This document shows, in pieces, positions 9,920 through 20,158 of a DNA stretch of 64,000 nt (the first letter of the stretch is position 1; the number at the start of each line of letters is the position of its first letter). This DNA comes from CAWFFV01 sp963814985 (lineage in GTDB: Bacteria; Chloroflexota; Ktedonobacteria; Ktedonobacterales; Ktedonobacteraceae), in contig CAWFFV010000007.1 of assembly GCA_963814985.1 (NCBI GenBank), positions 16,269 to 80,268 on the forward strand, read 5' to 3'. The translations under genes and the position numbers were made by a program. Below the pieces are notes generated by a model that was not told the origin of the DNA, ran no database searches, and saw nothing but the letters and a program-made list of their open reading frames with translations.

Positions 9920-12366
9920 GTCGGGTAAGAGAGCATCATTGCTGGTGCTCCCTCCCCTCAGAACCGTGCGGGCGGGTCTCCTCGCACACGGCTCAAGCAC
10001 ATCACGAACAACGCGACTCCATTTTCTCTTTCAGCCTTAGTCGGTGGGTAGTTGATGCCTCATCTGTCAGAGCTTCTCGGTCATTGTCCTTCTGACATTC
10101 ATCTATCACCCATTCGCCCTTCGCATGAATTTGCTGGTGACAGAGCAGGTGAACCAGTACCAGGTTGCTGTAACTGTTGTTGCCTCCACGGGATCGGGGA
10201 ATTCTGTGGTGAATTTGTATTTCCTCATCATTGAAGAGCGATTCAAAGCATTCCAGACATCGACCCTCTTGTCTCTTGGCTATCTTCTGCTTGGAGATCG
10301 CCGGATCTTTGGCAGAGAGGGCTTGCCGTTCTTTCCAGTAGTCGGCGAGAGTTGGATCGTCTGGCGATGCCGTTCCTTTGATCAGCACATGTCTTTCTAT
10401 CGGGAACCATTTAAACTTGAGCAGGTATCTGCCTGTTTGTTTCTCCCCAAACACCCATCGGTCCAATCGGTCAAGCTGAAACTGGCCCCAATACGTGCGT
10501 TTCCGCCAATCCTTGCTTTTGTTAGGATGTCTCCGTTTGGTGTAGCGAACTGCCCTGCGGAACATCCAACTATCCAGACTGCTGAATGTTTCTGATGCCA
10601 CGGCTGTGCGGAAGTAGTTTGCCCACCCCCGAACAACTGGGTTGAGCTTATGAAGAACGGTTTGGACTGAGGTCCCATTTGCCTCAAACCAGATCTCCTT
10701 TAACTTCTTCTGCACCTTTTGTACTGATTCGTTGCTGGGTTTGATTAAGAGTTTCCATCCCGTTCGTGCTGTCTGTGGTGCAGGATACTGCCGAATATTG
10801 AAGCCGAGGAAATTGAAGCCTTCTGTCAGGTGGACAATGCGTGTCTTTTCCTCCGAGAGGGTCAGGCCACGCTCTTTCAACCACTCCGTCAGAATGTGTC
10901 GCACCTGTTGAGCATCTTCCTCTGTTTCACAGAAACAGACAAAATCATCGGCGTATCGTACAACTGCACGTTTTCCGCTGATGTCACCTTGTTTGTTGTA
11001 TTTCACATCAATAGCATTTTCCATACCATGTAGCGCTATATTCGCTAATAATGGTGAAATCACGCCACCTTGCGGTGTTCCTGTCTCTGTTTCATGGAAA
11101 ACGTCTTTGTCTACATACCCTGCTTTTAACCACTGTTTTATGAGTTCACGACCCGGAACTCTCCCAATCGTTTTTAGCACGTATTCATGGGATATATTAT
11201 CAAATGCGCCTGTAATATCAGCGTCGAGTATCCACTTCTTGGTTTTGTTCGGTCGGGCCAAGAGGTAGATTTTTGAGATCGCATCGTGGCAGCTTCGCCC
11301 TGGCCGAAATCCGTAACTGGTTCCTTCAAACGTAGCTTCCCATGCCGGTTCAAGGGCATTTTTCACCAGAGCTTGAAGGCATCGATCCATTATGACCGGA
11401 ATCCCTAACGGCCTGAGTTTATTACTGCTTTTGGGAATGTATACTCTTCTTGCTGGTTTGGCTTTCCACAGGGTATAATGGGCAAGTGCATCGACCATTT
11501 TCCCACGGGCTTGTGGCGTTTTGATTACCAGCTTGTCCACACCTGCCGTGTGTTTCCCAGCATTGATCTGTGCTACTCGTCGTACACTGACGAGCCGGTT
11601 CGAGTAGCTCTTAGCATGAGTTTTTGGAGCGAGCGCACCCTCTTCAGGTTGCCCTCTTGTGCTGCCCGAAAGATCCGTTGTCTCAGATTACGAACTGTCC
11701 GATTGGCTTTTTTCCAATGAATGGTCTTCCAATTGGTCTGTTTCTCGGTTCCGTTTGCTAAGCGTTGAGCTTGCACCTAACTTTTCCCTCGATTTGTACT
11801 CTTCACATCGTTCTTTGGGTGATGCACCAGGATCACGTCTGCCGTCTTTCAACGTGGGTATTTCCGACATTGGCCCTATCCGCTCAGTTATTTTTTCCTG
11901 TTGCCTTTCGGCCAGCAGCATTCGCTTTTTGACCCTTCCTTTTCCCACTGAGAAGTTCGGCTTTCCTTGCGGTCAGCTTACTCAGAGCATCGACCATCTC
12001 TGAGATCTCATTGGGGTTTTCGCGTTCCGCATGTATGAGATACAACTGGGGAGGATGCCTTCTCTACTGCGGGAGAGTGGTGTCCGCCACTGAGGATGAA
12101 AGGGCCTCAGCTCACTTATTCTCCTTCATCACTGTATAAGCCGTTCCAGTGACCTAGAATCACGCAGCCTCATCAAAGGTTCATTTGCATTCATCCTTCC
12201 AGTTTTCCTCTAGCCCGGTTGCCTCCTTCGGCTGGAGGCTTCCTTGGACATTCTCCTTCGCTTTCCACCCCACCGTTACCAGTGACGCAGAGAAGGAGCG
12301 AGGACAACCCTGGACACGGGGCTGGAAGTTTTCACTCCACTCATCACAAGCTACTTCGTGTCGCAC
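9920..12366 (-). mobile_element. Group II intron 2, seven bases after the start codon of the IS66-like gene
   Basis: The 5' boundary is GTGCGACACG at 12366 on the minus strand; the 3' boundary is ..TTACCCGAC at 9920. Domain V is visible just before the end: GAGCCGTGTGCGAGGAGACC pairing with the following CGCACGGTTC (about 9960-9995). Removing the 2447 bases joins ATGGTAG to AAAATTTCGATCC and gives the transposase start M-V-E-N-F-D-P-N. The 5' ribozyme part (about 11800-12366) holds no gene. Confidence 0.88.
10002..11776 (-). pseudogene. Group II intron RT/maturase with HNH domain, frameshifted
   Basis: The N-terminal RT-0 part (11776-about 11575, WKTIHWKKANRTVRNLRQ) and the main part (11540-10002) are in different frames. 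Reading across restores VRRVAQINAGKHTAGVDKLV, so the break is one base near 11570. The main part has GIPVIMDRCLQALVKNALEP, FRPGRSCHDA, RYADDFVCFCETEED (active site), SEEKTRIVHLTEGFNFLGFN and a C-terminal HNH motif (CLECF..IQIHHRIPRSRGGNN..LVLVHLLCHQQIH). The body alone starts within RT-1 and would lack the DNA/RNA-binding N terminus. Splicing could still be supplied in trans. Confidence 0.85.
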
Positions 12367-12484
12367 CTACCATGCTTCTAGTATACCTGGGCCATCAATT
12401 TTCCCATCGCCAAGCTAGACTACCCCGGATTATTGAGATGATACGCGTAAAGAATGTGAAAGAGACGAAAGGAGCGTGAAAAGA

Positions 12485-13231
12485 ATGGCAAGCAAGTGGT
12501 TGGAAGAGCGCTGGGAAGTGTTGATGCCTGTGTTAGAGGTGCTGGGCTGTGCACAGGAAGAGCAGATCAAGAGCATCTGTGAAGCGGAACTGGCCCTCTG
12601 GCGGCAGCGACCAAGTCTGAGGCAAGCTAACTCCTTACGCAAACCGTTGACAGAGACCCGCAACCGTATTCGGGAAAGCGTCCCGGTTACAGAGGAGAAC
12701 GGGTGGATCAATCCAAAATCGAACGAGCTTGAGCACTTGGCGCTCAAATATTTGAATTTATCGATGCAGGAATGGATGCAGATGAATATGCCGACCCCGG
12801 AGGAACTCCAGGCCCGATTGAAGCATCCACTTCCCCTGTCCAATCCGTCTGTGCTTGTGTCTAAAGCGACGCAATTGATGCAAATGAGCGCTTGGCCAGA
12901 AGTAGTGGTGGGTATTGGCCTCTCGACTGGCCGAGGTCTGGTGGAAGTCCTGCAGACGGGACACTTTACGGCGAAGTCAGCCTATTCGGTGTTCTTTGCT
13001 GGTCCAATGACGGTCTATGAGCAGATGTGTGATCCCTTTGAGATCCCGACGCTGGTGCGTACGGAGAGCATGTTGGAGGCGCTCCATCGACTGCGAGGGT
13101 TCTTCGGGAATCATTTTGAGGGGATCGGGCGACGTGATATTAGCCGGCAATGCAGCGAGCAGGTCAGGGAGGCGGCCTATCGCCACCTCTTGGGCCTGAT
13201 GGGACTGCGTGAGGGCGAGTGGAATATCTAG
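12485..13231 (+). CDS. Protelomerase-like (telomere resolvase family) tyrosine recombinase, C-terminally short
   Basis: 248 aa from ATG 12485, with AAAGGAGCGT upstream. The C-terminal half matches the protelomerase core: GLSTGRGLVEVLQTG (catalytic Arg about residue 150), FTAKSAYSVFFAG (catalytic Lys), FEIPTLVRTESMLEALHRLR, then QVREAAYR near the end. The protein stops before the region where the second Arg, His and Tyr nucleophile are expected, so it is truncated relative to the copy at 52942. The IS66-like element ends 40 bases upstream and may have removed the genes before it. In the second copy a TniB ATPase precedes. Role inferred: cleavage and rejoining at palindromic sites. Confidence 0.6.
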   Translation: MASKWLEERWEVLMPVLEVLGCAQEEQIKSICEAELALWRQRPSLRQANSLRKPLTETRNRIRESVPVTEENGWINPKSNELEHLALKYLNLSMQEWMQMNMPTPEELQARLKHPLPLSNPSVLVSKATQLMQMSAWPEVVVGIGLSTGRGLVEVLQTGHFTAKSAYSVFFAGPMTVYEQMCDPFEIPTLVRTESMLEALHRLRGFFGNHFEGIGRRDISRQCSEQVREAAYRHLLGLMGLREGEWNI

Positions 13232-13260
13232 ACATTTTCACGGGTAGCGTGAGGGGTGTG

Positions 13261-13312
13261 AGCTCTGGATGCCGGTCAGAGCTGGTTTGAGTCTGTGTGA
13301 GACTCTCACACA
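13261..13312. repeat. Two adjacent inverted repeats after the protelomerase-like gene
   Basis: AGCTCTG at 13261-13267 pairs with CAGAGCT at 13277-13283. Eleven bases further, TGTGTGAGACTCTCACACA (13294-13312) is a perfect 9-bp palindrome around one central base. Neither is followed by a T-run, so they are not typical terminators. Protelomerases act on palindromic sites, which makes this a candidate recognition or attachment site, but natural sites are longer. Confidence 0.45.
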
Positions 13313-13686
13313 CAGAGGGTGTTTCTCGTGGAAAACAGCTCAGGGGACGTTCCTCTTGTATTTCTTATAGCCTTTCTTCTTCCTGTTTTTTGTCTTGACA
13401 CCCTGATGCATTGACCAGCACGGCAGCGAATTTGTGTCGAGGATGTTCTGGCCAAGTGCGTTCCCTCCCTCTGCCGGGCACAAAGCGGCGTGATCGAGCT
13501 TGCCACGCGAGAGAAACGATGTGCTGCCATGGGCAGTCTCCAGACAGTTGGTTGATCCCATTTTGGGGTGAGTTGGGGAGGGGGATTGAGAGCGGAAAGA
13601 AAACAGAAGCAGAAAACAGGTTCTTCTCGCTCTTTTTGTGGATGAGAGTACTAGGGAGCTGTTGAGATTTTGTTGCCTGAAGCTTT
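13313..13686. other. Non-coding or decayed stretch upstream of the recombinase pair
   Basis: No convincing gene. A minus-strand frame (13340-13810) contains a protein-like piece GQNILDTNSLPCWS and a basic tail, which could be a transposase remnant, but no motif supports it. Confidence 0.3.
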
Positions 13687-13866
13687 TTGGATATACTGCC
13701 ACAAAAGAGCTCTTGCGTATTTGGGTTGCCGTGTTGGTGCGCGAGAGATCGTCAGGGAGGAAGAGAAGTGGAAGGGGAGAGAGATTTTCTCCTGCGGTCC
13801 GATTGCTCACGCCGGTGGTGTGAGATTGGTTGGCAAGGGAAAGAGGGTCTGGAGGAGCAATTGGAA

Positions 13867-15150
13867 GCGAGTGTGGAGGCGGTGAATGTGTGGCTGACGT
13901 GCCTGGGAGCGGATAGTGGCTATGCCTTCGGGACCATCTACGAATATGGGAAGGTGCTGGTATATACCCTCACGTGGCTGGCGCACCATCCGGTTCGGTT
14001 AGCAACGGTGCAGGCGGTTGAGCCGTCGCTGTTTGCGCTCTCGCGAGCGGATCTGCGAGCGCTCTTTGCCTGGTTGGATCTGCCTGCTCATGCCGCCCAG
14101 GCACGCCAAACGTTGTGTCGGACGGGACAATTGCCAGCAGGGTATCAGGAACTGCAATTGTCAGCCAGCACGCACAATGTGCGCTTCGCCGCGCTTTCAA
14201 CCTTTTACGATTGGTTGCTTTCAGAGTATCTTCCTCAGCAGCAGGATGCAGAAGCCTTCCATCCGATGACGCGTCCTGAGCATCCTCTCTCACCGTGGCA
14301 AGAGAAGCAGCGGCCAGAAGGGTTGCTGCCGCGCACTCCTGCTCAGATGCAGCGTCCCTCAAAACTCTTGCGTCGCCGTCAAGAGGCCCCATGTCCGCAG
14401 GCACTCAGTCCTGAGGAACTGCATCTGGTGTTTGAAGCTCTTGCTCTGGTGAGCCATGGGCGCAATGCCGCCAATCGGAATGGAGCGTTGCTCAGAGTGA
14501 TGCTCTGGGGAATGTTGCGGATCTCTGAACTGGTGGGGACCACCTGGGAAGCGGTGGATGGAGAGACCTTGCGGATCATGGGGAAGGGGCGCAAAGCTCG
14601 TGTGGTTCCGATCGTCGATCAGGGAACCTGGACGTACCTGAATGCGTACACCAATGAACTGTGCCTGCCACTGGAACAGCGTTTTCGTGGTGCCCTGTTT
14701 CGTCAAATCGACCATGAAGAGATTGCGCTGACGAAACACTCCGTTGAGCATTTGTTGCAGGCCTTGAAAGCCCATTTTCAGCAGCGTGTTCCGATGGTTT
14801 CCATCGGGCAGCAACGCATGATGACGGGACTGTGTAAGAAGCTTCACAGCCATATTTTTCGAGCGACAGGCGCAACGCTGTTTGCAGCGGCAGGAATGGA
14901 TCTCATTCGGCTCTCTCTGTTACTGGGGCATGAGAATCCGGCGACGACCCAGCGGTATTATGTGGCAGCAGAGCAGATGAAGCTTTCTGACGCAGTGCAA
15001 CAGGTGTGTTTGCGTGTGCAACAGGCGTTTGACCAACGGGTGTCTTCGTCGGCTGTGGAGACGGCATCTACATTGGGGTGGTATGAACGCAGGGGGTATC
15101 TTCCTGTGAAACGAGGAGGATCAGATGGTGACGCTTCCGAGGAGTCCTGA
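13867..15150 (+). CDS. Tyrosine recombinase (phage-integrase type), first of a coupled pair
   Basis: Catalytic-domain residues are visible: MLRISELVGTTW (Arg I), GKGRKARVVPI (the beta-hairpin Lys region), HSHIFRATGATLFAAAG (His-x-x-Arg), LLLGHENPATTQRYY (His and nucleophile Tyr). The N-terminal SAM-like domain begins around SVEAVNVWLTCLGADSGYAFG. The frame stays open upstream to 13687, but that extra sequence is Cys/Arg-rich and unlike a recombinase, so I mark the family-like part and leave the start undecided; a frameshift near 13850 is possible. Its 3' end overlaps the next gene by 26 bases, suggesting translational coupling as for tnpA-tnpB of Tn554-like elements. Confidence 0.75.
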   Translation, partial: ASVEAVNVWLTCLGADSGYAFGTIYEYGKVLVYTLTWLAHHPVRLATVQAVEPSLFALSRADLRALFAWLDLPAHAAQARQTLCRTGQLPAGYQELQLSASTHNVRFAALSTFYDWLLSEYLPQQQDAEAFHPMTRPEHPLSPWQEKQRPEGLLPRTPAQMQRPSKLLRRRQEAPCPQALSPEELHLVFEALALVSHGRNAANRNGALLRVMLWGMLRISELVGTTWEAVDGETLRIMGKGRKARVVPIVDQGTWTYLNAYTNELCLPLEQRFRGALFRQIDHEEIALTKHSVEHLLQALKAHFQQRVPMVSIGQQRMMTGLCKKLHSHIFRATGATLFAAAGMDLIRLSLLLGHENPATTQRYYVAAEQMKLSDAVQQVCLRVQQAFDQRVSSSAVETASTLGWYERRGYLPVKRGGSDGDASEES

Positions 15151-17017
15151 TGGTGAGGTTGACCCGTTTGCGTGGTTTGCTCGCCAGCCACGAGTTCTTG
15201 CCAGTGAGAGAAGCCAGCTTGCCGAGGATCTGTTTGACTGGCTCGAAACGGCGTGGCAGTTGGAAGTTGAGCATCCAGAGGTCGTCCGAGAGCCGTTGCC
15301 AGAACCATTGCTGCTGACGGAAGAGATCTCCACACTGGAAGAGCTCATGGGCCTGTATGGGATCAAAGAAGCGGTTCACAAGGTGGTGCAGAGGTATCGT
15401 CTTGTTCCGATGGAGGATGCCTTCAGGGATGGTTTGTCTGCTGCACGGTACAAAAAAGAAGATCTTTGCGCTGTGATTGAGCAGTGGGAATGGAGAAGGG
15501 TCAGCGTGGTATTGAATGGATGGTGGCGGCGTTTCTTCCCGGCGGCATGTCAGAGGTGCAGTCGCTGTGAACGGTCTGCCGGTCATTTTGGGACGCAAGA
15601 ACTTCTGTGTAAGAGAGCAGGCTTTCGACTCCATTCACTGCGCTCCGTCGTGGCTCAGTTTCTGCGGGAAGTGTTTCGATTAGGGAGTGTGAATGCCTGG
15701 TGGAGTGTGCATTCGGCAGAGACGTGGGTCGGAGAACGCCAGACGGCCTGGGGAATCCTGTTCATGTATCTGCTGGATCGTCATTTCCTTCAGCTTTCCA
15801 ACGAGGAACTGTTGCAACTGACGCCGCTTCGTCTCCTGAAGACGGATGACCTCACGCGTCTGTGGCGTTTTCGTCGTTTGCAAGAGTATCAGCAGTTTTG
15901 TGAGGCATTGAAGCTGATGACTTCCGAGAGAGGGACGCATCGGCAAGTCCTCTTTACCTTGAGCCTCTTTGTCCTGTTGCGTTATGGACTGGCGAGTCTG
16001 ACGGAGCTTGGGACGAGCCTTTCAGAGGTCGATCTGCAGCAGGTGTGTCGCGAGCGTCGTCTCGTTACAGCCCATGTTGGACAGGGTCTCTTTTTGCCGT
16101 ATCCCCTCCTGGCGGACATCCGTGTTGGGCATGGGGTCCTTGATGAACTGCGCTTCTTCTGTTGGCAGTCTGCGGCTCGTCGGGTGCAAAAGCCGGAAAG
16201 GCCATCGTGGAACGAAGGCCCTCACCCTCTTTGTGTGTCCCTGGTCAATAGTCTTGAGAGGGCGCTCTCGGCCCCTGTGTATGCGGACTCTTGCCCCATT
16301 CTCCCGCGCCGACCAGAGACAGATGGATCTCTCGTGAATCCCTGGCGTCTTCATGCCAGACAGAAGAGCTATGTGTTCCAGTCCTCTTTCGTGCAGCAGC
16401 AGGTGGTGGAGTATCTGGTGTACTGTCATCAAGAACAAGGACTCTCGCTGGTAACGTTGCGTGAGCGAGCAGGGATGCTCATGCATTTTTTTCACTGGGT
16501 GCGGGCAGAAGCCAAACGGGAGGACTATCCCCATTGGGATCAAACATTAGCACACGAAGTGTTTCGCGCGTATGCGACCAGTGGCTGTGTTGGGATGGGC
16601 GAGGGTGCTCGTCTGGCCCAGTTGCGGTTTCTGGCCCTCTTTTTTGAGACTCTGGCGTATCTCTCATCTCCGGTTCCTGCAGGGTATCAGCTCCTGTCCT
16701 TGTTGGGGAGAGGACGTGCGAGGCAGCCTCGAGCAGTCCCACGTGAGGAGCTCTTAGATCGGGTCTTTCGGGATGGCGTTTGCCAGCTTTCTTATGATCC
16801 ATTTGCCCGTCTGGCACTGACTATTCAATATTACTGTGGGACGCGAGTCACCGAAACGTGCGATTTGCATCTCTTTTGTGTGCTTGAAGACCAACAGGGA
16901 CACGCATATGCACTACAGTGGCACTTGTTTGAGGGGAGGGGAGGGGAAGCACACAACGAGGCTCAAAAAGCGAGCGCTACGAACGAGTGCTTGAAGCGAA
17001 GAAGCGGCCAGTTCTAA
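15124..17017 (+). pseudogene. Large tyrosine recombinase, truncated after the first catalytic Arg
   Basis: Starts at ATG with GAGGAGG six bases upstream, inside the end of the preceding gene. The N-terminal part is long and includes a Cys cluster (CQRCSRCERSAG). Near the C terminus a recombinase core begins: FARLALTIQYYCGTRVTETCDL (Arg I), after which LFCVLEDQQGHAYAL runs into unrelated residues from about 16915, where a minus-strand gene remnant begins. The HxxR and Tyr boxes are missing. By layout it is the tnpB-type partner; a tnpC-type third gene is absent, presumably lost with the 3' end. Confidence 0.7.
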
Positions 17018-17817
17018 AGACTCACAGGAAAGCTCGGCAGTCAAGCCAAGGCGACGCTTGTAAGAATGGTTGTGAATTTGGCGATGTGCCCACCAGGACG
17101 TGCGAGCGGTGGACTGATACCCGCAAAAAGCAGTGAAATGGCCACACTTGCCAACAAAACGAAAAGAAGGAAGCGTCGAGAGCCAGGCAAACCACTCGGG
17201 AGAATCAGGTTTAAAGGAGAGCAGGCCTTCTTCGGGACTAATGACCACATAGGTACCCTGCGCCCCATATTCAACCAATGGGAGAACACGAGGGTGTTTG
17301 CGTCGATCAATCGATGCAGGAGTTGCCTCTTTCTCCAGAGAAGACTCCTCAGAGATATTCAGGGAAGACTCCTCAGACTTGTCCAGGGGAAGACTCCTCA
17401 GACAGCTTGACCACGCTTGTGCGCCATTGCAGATCCTTTTGGAGTTGCTCGGTAAGCAGGGCCAACTGCTGTTGCAAGATGAGAACCTGAGCTTGCAGAG
17501 AGTTGAGTTGCTGTGTCAGTGCTGAAATGGGTCCAGAAACCTCTGACCCCACAGAAGACCAAACGGATGCTTGGCTTCCCTCGGAAGATGTTGAGGAAGC
17601 AGAGGATGGCGCTGAAAAAAGCAACTCACTCTGACGGAGACAAGGCACGGCGATGGATCTCCGCCAAGTGCTGGATGTGTTCACTGGTGACACACTTGAG
17701 ACGTGCATCGAGGGGATGAGCTTGGACAGAGAGATGGGCAAGACCAAGCCAGCGGCGCAAGGTCTTGGCATCGATGGCAAGCAAACGACAACCGTCGGCC
17801 AAAGACAGCAGAGCCAC
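16925..17817 (-). pseudogene. HTH/coiled-coil protein, frameshifted
   Basis: Three consecutive minus-strand pieces fit one protein. Piece 1 (17817-about 17640) is a MerR-like helix-turn-helix: LADGCRLLAIDAKTLRRWLG. Piece 2 (about 17650-17373) is Ser-rich then a Gln/Leu coiled coil (ALTQQLNSLQAQVLILQQQLALL). Piece 3 (17278-16925) reads VEYGAQGTYVVISPEEGLL and RFVGKCGHFTAFCGYQ, a conserved-looking domain of unknown function. The frame changes at least twice, so the gene is dead as written. It overlaps the broken end of the recombinase and probably arrived with the insertion that truncated it. Confidence 0.55.
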
Positions 17818-17941
17818 TGAGGAAAACTCCTTTCCTATTCAACAGAAAAAACCAAGAGAGACACTGGGTCGTTGCAGGGACATTCTCCGGAGATCGGCAA
17901 GGACCGTGAAAACAGGAAGAACGAGGCTGGCTAGCCAGCCT

Positions 17942-19251
17942 TCACCCGGCGGCGGGTATGGAAAAAGCTCGATAGGCGTTGATGCCAACGGCGCCATGCT
18001 GACCATGCAATGACCAGAGGAACACTACTGGGAGCGGGAAACAAGAGGAGAGCGAGCAGATGACGGGCTTCAGGCACCGAAAGGGGCACAGATCGGTGGA
18101 TGACACTTCTCCGAGGCCGTTGTGAGGAGCCGGCACCTGAAAGGGTTTTGCGGTGAGGGCGATACTGCTCAAAAAGGCCAGGGCCAGCATGACCAGAGTG
18201 ATATGCCGATACCACCCAACGAAGCTGCGTACCTCGTAGTGATCCAGCCCCAGGTCTTTGCCATTCGCAAAGTCTCCTTCAATGCGCCAGCGTCCTCCCA
18301 GGGCCGTGACTTTGGCGTGCAAGAGGTGTTAGGGGGAGCAAAGACCAGGTAATAGGTCAGATTCGGGGTGGATCCGAGCGTGCGACGGATAGCAAGGGGT
18401 GCCAGCCATCGTCGGCGCCTCGGTGCCAAATGGCAGACATATCCAGTCAAAGAGCCGAGGGCCTTTGCTCCCTTCGCTGAGGGCAAGCGGTGCCATGAGG
18501 ATGCGCAATAGGCGTGCGGCCACGTCTCGCACTTCCACGCGCGCACGCCCGCAGGGCGTATAGAGCACGACCGGCTCATCGCAGGCCATCGCCCCACATA
18601 GGGCTGCTGCGGGTTTCCAACCAGGTGCGCAAGTCCGAATGGCTGCCATAAACCGAGTCAGCGACAACCCAATCTATCGCTCACATGAGCCTGCGCAGAC
18701 GTTCAACATGAGGATCGCCAGGTCAGGTTTGGTGCGGAACGGGACGGTCGCGGGAATGCCAACTTGCTGACACCGTGCCGGATCGTCGGCCAGTCTTGAG
18801 GCAGTAGAGTTCCCGGTCGATGAGGGTATGGCCAAGCCAGTAATCAGGAGAGGAAGACGCCCAACTTGGCAGTTCGCAGCTCCCCGTCGGGCCGTAATAC
18901 TGCTTGCCGACACCTGCCGAATGCGTGCCGCGTTTAAGAATGCCAGTCTCATCGATGGCCACAATCGCCTGTGAGGTCCACCTGTTGTAGGGCGAAGCGT
19001 ACGGACCTCATCGCGCACCCCTCGGCGTCCCAGACGGCCTGAGAGAGTAGGCGCTGCATGCCGTAGGGGGTCGCTTCGCGTGCGTGTTCTGCTAATTGCC
19101 AGCCATTTTTGCGCTCGATATGGCTCAACACGCCTTGCACAAAACGCAACACACGCTGATATGGCTCTGGTCGAGCAAAGTAGCAGGCCAGACGAGCGTG
19201 CAATTGCAGCAAGGAACTACGCCAACGCATCACGTCCGAAAGGGTCGTCAA
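17942..19251 (-). pseudogene. IS701 family transposase, heavily frameshifted
   Basis: From 19251 leftward the fragments match an IS701-type DDE transposase in order: CYFARPEPYQRVLRFVQGVL and IERKNGWQLAEHAREATPYG; then VAIDETGILKRGTHSAGVGKQYYG (first Asp); then a middle region; finally WRIEGDFANGKDLGLDHYEV (catalytic Glu) and SFVGWYRHITLVMLALAFL. At least four frame changes occur, so no full product is possible. End repeats were not identified. Confidence 0.75.
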
Positions 19252-19439
19252 CGCCGGTGAAGATGGTATGCTGAGATAGCTTCATGCCGTTTTTCTTTCA
19301 GGTGAAACTCTCGTGACTACTTCTCACGTCCAGAGTGTCACATCTCAGAGCAAAGGGTTTGAGGCTTCCTTTTTCTTGGGGGTGAAAGACTTTTGTTCAG
19401 GTTACAAGTGCAACTGTAGTGCGTTACCTCGTTTCCAAA

Positions 19440-20119
19440 AGGGCTGGCGAGAGTGATTGAAACGGACAGTCCCCGTTCCCGTACTCTGGTCGTCAGCACG
19501 TTTCCAACTCCCCTTTCCCGAACCGGACGGGCTGGTTTCCTAGCATCCGGCTCTCCAGGCTCGTTTCCATCACTGATGGCTGGCAATAGCATGAGTTTTG
19601 GCCATATGCATTTCGCACACCTCCCTCACCTTTGCCGCAAGCCCTGCCTGGCTTCACCCTGTAAATGGCTTTCCCATTCGCTGATTACTACCCAGGCTCT
19701 GTCACCATGCCGCTCTCGCGGGTTAGGTGATCCCATGTTCCGTCACGACAATACGTACTAGCGTCGGGTTAGAGTGCTCATTCATTGGCTTCAATGACTT
19801 CATTAGCCATCGTCCGCTTCTCAGGAGAGTGCAACGGTCGGAATTGAAGACCACTGCAGAGAAGGGTATGGGCTTCAGACGCTTTCCCATAGGTCCCGCG
19901 TTCGACCACTGTCAATTGAGCTTCAAGCAGTTTAGCTTTACTCATACCGCGCGGGTCTTGCCGCCCTCGATCTCTATCGTCTGTCAGATGTCGGCGGCTT
20001 TTCCAATATGCTACTTTCCCCCTCACCTTTCGGCTTAAGGTAGATTGGATGACCCAGGAACGTTTCTCCTAGTTCCTCCTGGCTGTGCCAGGGATACTGT
20101 CATGCGTGACATGGCGCAC
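19440..20119 (-). mobile_element. Group II intron without maturase gene
   Basis: On the minus strand the 5' end is GTGCG at 20119-20115, directly after a CRISPR-like repeat sequence. Domain V is recognisable at 19517-19553: GAGCCGGATG, GAAA, then CCCGTCCGGTTCGGG. Between them are about 560 bases of folded-looking sequence and no reverse transcriptase frame. The length fits a bare ribozyme. The 3' boundary is not fixed (about 19440-19460). Mobility or splicing would depend on a maturase in trans, possibly the intact one at 7186-9057, though the two introns are not obviously of the same class. Confidence 0.6.
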
Positions 20120-20158
20120 AATTCCTCGCGGGAGGGTCGAAAGTAATTCATAACTAGA
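20120..20158 (+). repeat. Solitary CRISPR-like repeat interrupted by the group II intron
   Basis: AATTCCTCGCGGGAGGGTCG followed by AAAGTAATTC matches, from its sixth base, the repeat at 20627-20663 and the one at 29527. The first bases (GTTTC) are separated from it by the intron ending at 20119. From here to 20404 no gene is visible; this A/T-rich stretch could be a leader. Confidence 0.45.

Larger units (their letters stand above)
4449..12373 (-). pseudogene. IS66-like transposase gene, split into four pieces
   Basis: The pieces on the minus strand are 12373-12367, 9919-9588, 7070-6025 and 4709-4449. Joining them across the introns and the ISAzo13-like insertion gives a continuous product: MVENFDPN start, a coiled coil with QRLRDEVNRLKGE, then the DDE core with HLDSTGTRVNG (Asp), LLCDDAPQFN (Asp) and HNNPAELGARQRVRKRD (Glu), ending near LGASWA. 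The first exon is only ATGGTAG. Exon joins restore the frame exactly at all three insertions, but a one-base loss near 6935 breaks the frame between GQFGP and VRAWVLALYYA. The gene is therefore inactive as written, even if both introns splice, because the ISAzo13 copy cannot splice out. Confidence 0.85.
4305..12444 (-). mobile_element. IS66-like element, nested (two group II introns plus ISAzo13-like insertion)
   Basis: Both ends carry the same inverted repeat: GTATCATCTCAATAA at 4305-4319 and its complement at 12430-12444, with CGGGG conserved a few bases further in. Subtracting the ISAzo13-like element (4713-6024 plus TTA) and the two introns (7071-9587, 9920-12366) leaves about 1.86 kb, a normal size for an element with one transposase gene of about 500 aa. 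The left end abuts the 8-bp GATATGGG also found at 2038-2045, the size of IS66-family target duplications. No matching duplication is seen beside the right end at 12445, so the flanks have been rearranged. Confidence 0.75.

Noticed and set aside
13340..13810. Long minus-strand frame upstream of the recombinases
   Set aside because: Composition is Ser/Lys-rich and contains no motif; it overlaps the plus-strand recombinase region.
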